A stretch of DNA of 64,000 nt, from positions 20,953 through 84,952 of the forward strand of contig CAZOBB010000199.1 of assembly GCA_964577975.1 (NCBI GenBank), written 5' to 3'. Within the stretch, counting starts at the first letter, position 1. The number at the start of each line of letters is the position of its first letter. Shown here piece after piece: positions 61,554 to 64,000 of this stretch. Origin of the DNA: JAOZMY01 sp964577975. Its GTDB lineage: Bacteria > Desulfobacterota > S145-22. The position numbers and the translations under genes are program-made. Below the pieces are notes generated by a model, which was given only the letters and a program-made list of their open reading frames with translations, was not told where the DNA came from and did not search any database.

Positions 61554-61582
61554 TCTCTACTCCATTCCTACACCTTTGTCAA
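61554..61582 (-). promoter_or_regulatory. Putative promoter of the rnf operon
   Basis: Minus-strand TTGACA (61582-61577, perfect) and weak TAGAGA (61559-61554) with a 17-bp spacer, about 45 bp before rnfA. GTTAAG occurs twice 19 bp apart just downstream (61527-61532 and 61546-61551) and may be a binding site. The -10 match is poor. Confidence 0.35.
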
Positions 61583-61610
61583 GAAATTTCATGTGATTTT
61601 TTTCACGGAG

Positions 61611-63563
61611 CTAGGAAGAATGTCCTAGAAACCGCAGGATTAGTAGCGTAATATCGTCGGACTGGGGCGCACCCGCCGCATAATTCCGCAAATCTTTCAA
61701 AATTTTGCGGGTAATTTCTTTAGCCGTCGTGTCGGTCACCTCATTCAACACCGCTCCCAATCGGGTTTCGCCATACAACTCACTACGTTTATTCATCGCC
61801 TCCGTCACACCATCCGTATAAACAACCAAGACATCCCCCGTTTTGAAATCGATCTCTTTTGAAACATACACGAAACCATCCGCCACGCCCAATGCCATCC
61901 CTTTCATCATTGGAAGCGGTGAAGGATCGCTTCCCTTTCTCAAAAGGAAAGGAGGGTTGTGACCTCCGTTGCAATAAGCAAATCTTCCCGTCGTCACGTC
62001 GAGGATGCCGAGAAAAAGGGTCACAAACATCATGTTGGGGTTGTCCTGCACGAGGTCTTGATTGACGCGCGTCACAATCTCAGCCGGATCAATACTTCCG
62101 CGAACATCGGATTTGATGAGCGTCTTGGTGACAGCCATAAATAAGGAAGCGGGAACTCCCTTCCCAGACACATCCCCCACCACGACACAAAGATGCCGAT
62201 CATTCACGAAATAGAAATCATAAAAATCGCCTCCAACCTCACGAGCCGGTTCCAAAACGGCATAAATGTCAAACTCCTTATGTTCTGGAAAAGGGGGAAA
62301 AAGTTTGGGCACAAGCCCCATTTGGATATCACGGGCAATCCGAAGTTCACTCTCTATCTTTTCCTTTGCCGCCGTGGTCTCTTTCAAGTCCTGAATATAC
62401 TGCTTCAACGAGGTTTTCATTCGTTCAAAGGCATAGGTAAGCTTCCCCACCTCGTCCTCGTGTCGCACGGGGGGAAGGGGCACATCCCAATCACCCTCGG
62501 CAATCCGATTGGCCACCAACGCCAATGACCTGAGAGGGCGAGTGATCCCCCTGGCAATCAAACCAACAACCAACATCAAAAAGAAAAACCCCAAAAGGCT
62601 GATGAAAAGGATCTTTCGATTGAGGGCCTTCACATCTTCAAGGAGTTCCTTTTTAGGGAAAATAAGGGCTAACGGCCACCCATTCGCTCTTAAGGGGGCA
62701 TACGCGATCCAACTGGGTTCTCTCACGAAGGGACCGGAAAAGGAAATAAATCCTGATTTCCCCCGAATCATCTGAAGTCCCAGTTCGGAAAGCTTCTGAC
62801 TCCCAATCTTTTTCGCAACACTAAAAATGCTTTCCTTCATAATGTACGCGCCATTTGGATGGGTCACGAAAGTTCCATTTTTTGAGAGCAAGAATCCAAA
62901 TCCCGTCTTCCCGATGCGCACGGCGGAGACAATCTTCTGTAACCAGGCAAGAGAGACATCCACGCAGGCGACTCCCTCGAATGTTTTCTCCTCCCCAATC
63001 TTTTTATAGAAAGGAACGGAATACGTCGTCATGACGATGCCGCCGGCCTTCCCGAAATAGGGTTCAATCCAGGCCGGACGCTGGAGAAGCTGAGGCACCA
63101 TGTACCAATCCCAGGAAAAGTAGTTGTAAGGAACGAATTTGAATCGAATCTCCCCCTTGGATTTGTAATAGTAGGGGGCAAAAAAGCGAAGCTTCTTCCC
63201 AAACTCAAAAGGCTCAAACGCCACGGCCGCCCCATAGATCTCCCAGTTTTTCCTCACGACCTCATGGAGAAGATAAAAAATGTTTTCCTTGTGATCCACG
63301 TAAAAATCGGGGTTTTCCATGGGAGTGCTGATTCCCTGGGTGGCCTTTTCCACGGAAAAGAGGATAGTATCGATGCGATTGACCGTGGCCTTGAGGGTCT
63401 CTTTGGCGTTCTGCTCGATCTCCTTGATGATCAGTTCTTTGGAAGAAGTGTAGTTATACCACAACGAAACTGCCGTAATGACGGAAACACTGATGAGAAT
63501 CCAGAGGGCGAGCCGCGTCTCAATGCTGCCTCGGCGGCTATTTTTCCCGGCAACGCGCTCCAT
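61611..63563 (-). CDS. Sensor SpoIIE/RsbU-type PP2C phosphatase (dCACHE-HAMP-PP2C)
   Basis: A 650-aa membrane receptor phosphatase. After a first helix (LALWILISVSVITAVSLWY) comes a periplasmic double-Cache-like sensor (EKATQGISTPMENPDFYVDH through NGWPLALIFPKKEL). A second helix, a HAMP domain (ITRPLRSLALVANRIAEGDWDVPLP), a coiled coil (IESELRIARDIQMGLVPKLFPP) and the PP2C domain (REVGGDFYDFYFVND, VVGDVSGKGVPASL, VYTDGVTEAMN, QSDDITLL) follow. Such enzymes dephosphorylate anti-anti-sigma proteins. ATG 63563 lies 4 bp after the RsbW-like stop. Confidence 0.93.
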   Translation of the reverse strand: MERVAGKNSRRGSIETRLALWILISVSVITAVSLWYNYTSSKELIIKEIEQNAKETLKATVNRIDTILFSVEKATQGISTPMENPDFYVDHKENIFYLLHEVVRKNWEIYGAAVAFEPFEFGKKLRFFAPYYYKSKGEIRFKFVPYNYFSWDWYMVPQLLQRPAWIEPYFGKAGGIVMTTYSVPFYKKIGEEKTFEGVACVDVSLAWLQKIVSAVRIGKTGFGFLLSKNGTFVTHPNGAYIMKESIFSVAKKIGSQKLSELGLQMIRGKSGFISFSGPFVREPSWIAYAPLRANGWPLALIFPKKELLEDVKALNRKILFISLLGFFFLMLVVGLIARGITRPLRSLALVANRIAEGDWDVPLPPVRHEDEVGKLTYAFERMKTSLKQYIQDLKETTAAKEKIESELRIARDIQMGLVPKLFPPFPEHKEFDIYAVLEPAREVGGDFYDFYFVNDRHLCVVVGDVSGKGVPASLFMAVTKTLIKSDVRGSIDPAEIVTRVNQDLVQDNPNMMFVTLFLGILDVTTGRFAYCNGGHNPPFLLRKGSDPSPLPMMKGMALGVADGFVYVSKEIDFKTGDVLVVYTDGVTEAMNKRSELYGETRLGAVLNEVTDTTAKEITRKILKDLRNYAAGAPQSDDITLLILRFLGHSS

Positions 63564-63567
63564 CCTA

Positions 63568-63981
63568 TCATTCTTCCGGAATGATGAAATAGAGGACATT
63601 GGCCTGATCTTTTCTCTCATAACGGACCTCGGGAATCATTCTTTTGACAAGGAGGATCCCCATTCCTCCGATCCGCCGCTCGGCGAGGGAAAGGTGGGTA
63701 TCCGGATCGGGGCGAGTGACGGGATCGAAGGGAATCCCCCAATCCTTGAAGATTATCGTGAAGGCACCATCGTCTTGGCCACAGACGATCTCCACCTCCC
63801 CCGTCTCATCCGGGTAGGCGTAGCGGATGATATTGACGAGGGCCTCCTCCGCGGCCAGTTCTATCTTTGAGACGATCTTGGGCGGCACTCCGTGTTCCCT
63901 TGCGCATGCCGCGACAAACCCGATGAGAGATTCCAGGTGCTCCATTCGGGCGGGCCGTTTCATCGATTTTACGTCTTTCAT
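63568..63981 (-). CDS. RsbW-like anti-sigma/serine-kinase protein
   Basis: A 137-aa HATPase_c-type regulator. The N-box is KIELAAEEALVNIIRYAYP, the G1-like part is IIFKDWGIPFDPVTRPD and the G2 part is RRIGGMGILLVKRMIPEVRYER. Partner-switch kinases of this kind phosphorylate an anti-anti-sigma factor and bind a sigma factor. No STAS-domain partner is visible; it may lie just upstream beyond the window. It is coupled to the phosphatase gene. The DNA here is GC-rich. Confidence 0.9.
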   Translation of the reverse strand: MKDVKSMKRPARMEHLESLIGFVAACAREHGVPPKIVSKIELAAEEALVNIIRYAYPDETGEVEIVCGQDDGAFTIIFKDWGIPFDPVTRPDPDTHLSLAERRIGGMGILLVKRMIPEVRYERKDQANVLYFIIPEE

Positions 63982-64000
63982 GGAATGTCTCTCAAGGATT

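Noticed and set aside
1..64000. CRISPR arrays, tRNA/rRNA genes, insertion sequences, prophage
   Set aside because: I looked through all intergenic gaps, the largest about 222 bp, and found no regularly spaced repeats, no cloverleaf-like GGTTCRA-bearing gene and no transposase or integrase. A tRNA or Rfam scan would confirm this.

Overview
The window reads as chromosome from a Gram-negative, probably anaerobic, Desulfobacterota (deltaproteobacteria)-like organism. This is inferred from gene content: a proton/sodium-pumping Rnf complex, an orphan HdrC-type iron-sulfur protein, branched-chain amino-acid-type ABC transport, a secretin and pseudopilin system, and abundant Ser/Thr-kinase and two-component signalling. 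No rRNA or tRNA gene is present, so taxonomy stays an inference. The window holds 62 protein genes (61 complete, smc cut at the left edge). No stretch over about 225 bp lacks a gene, and I saw no CRISPR array, insertion sequence or phage gene.

Layout. (1) 1-11784, all minus strand: a tightly packed housekeeping run in the order PP-loop tRNA-thiolation-like gene, nitrilase-like gene, 55-aa Cys protein, argS, SPOR protein, lepA, lepB, pyrR, gltX, smc. (2) 11874-16911, minus: a phospho-signalling island encoding a membrane-anchored trypsin-like protease with a cytoplasmic FHA domain, a Ser/Thr kinase, a zinc-ribbon FHA protein and a PP2C phosphatase. A MltD-like lytic transglycosylase diverges from it. 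(3) 18678-23267, minus: glmU, glmS, a GspC-like protein and a GNAT acetyltransferase. (4) 23465-34456, plus: orphan HdrC, livKHMGF, an adenine deaminase, a Nudix hydrolase, a metallo-beta-lactamase-fold hydrolase, ResB, PurQ and an HU/IHF protein. (5) 34459-53389, minus: a roughly 19-kb hybrid type II secretion/type IV pilus-like locus. It encodes eight pseudopilins in two blocks of four, GspE, GspF, an ABC-2 transporter, a TPR membrane protein, a MerR-like regulator, a PilM-PilN fusion, PilO- and PilP-like proteins, a secretin, an ExeA-like ATPase and a GspB/TPR protein, ending in an HDAC-family gene. (6) 53607-61510, minus: rnfABCDGE followed by a histidine kinase and a sigma-54-dependent response regulator. 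(7) 61611-63981, minus: an RsbW-like kinase and a sensor-linked SpoIIE/RsbU-type phosphatase.

How it fits together. A near-consensus sigma-54 promoter (53438-53452) sits between the sigma-54 activator gene and the first pseudopilin gene, so the two-component pair probably controls the pseudopilin operon. The second half of the secretion locus has its own sigma-70-type promoter with exact consensus hexamers (42541-42568). That promoter carries a palindrome in its spacer and directly precedes the small MerR-like gene, which suggests autoregulation. No prepilin peptidase lies in the window, and the only GspC-like gene is about 15 kb away behind glmS. The two strongest candidates for under-described biology are the eight-pseudopilin/ABC-transporter secretion locus and the protease-FHA/kinase/phosphatase island.
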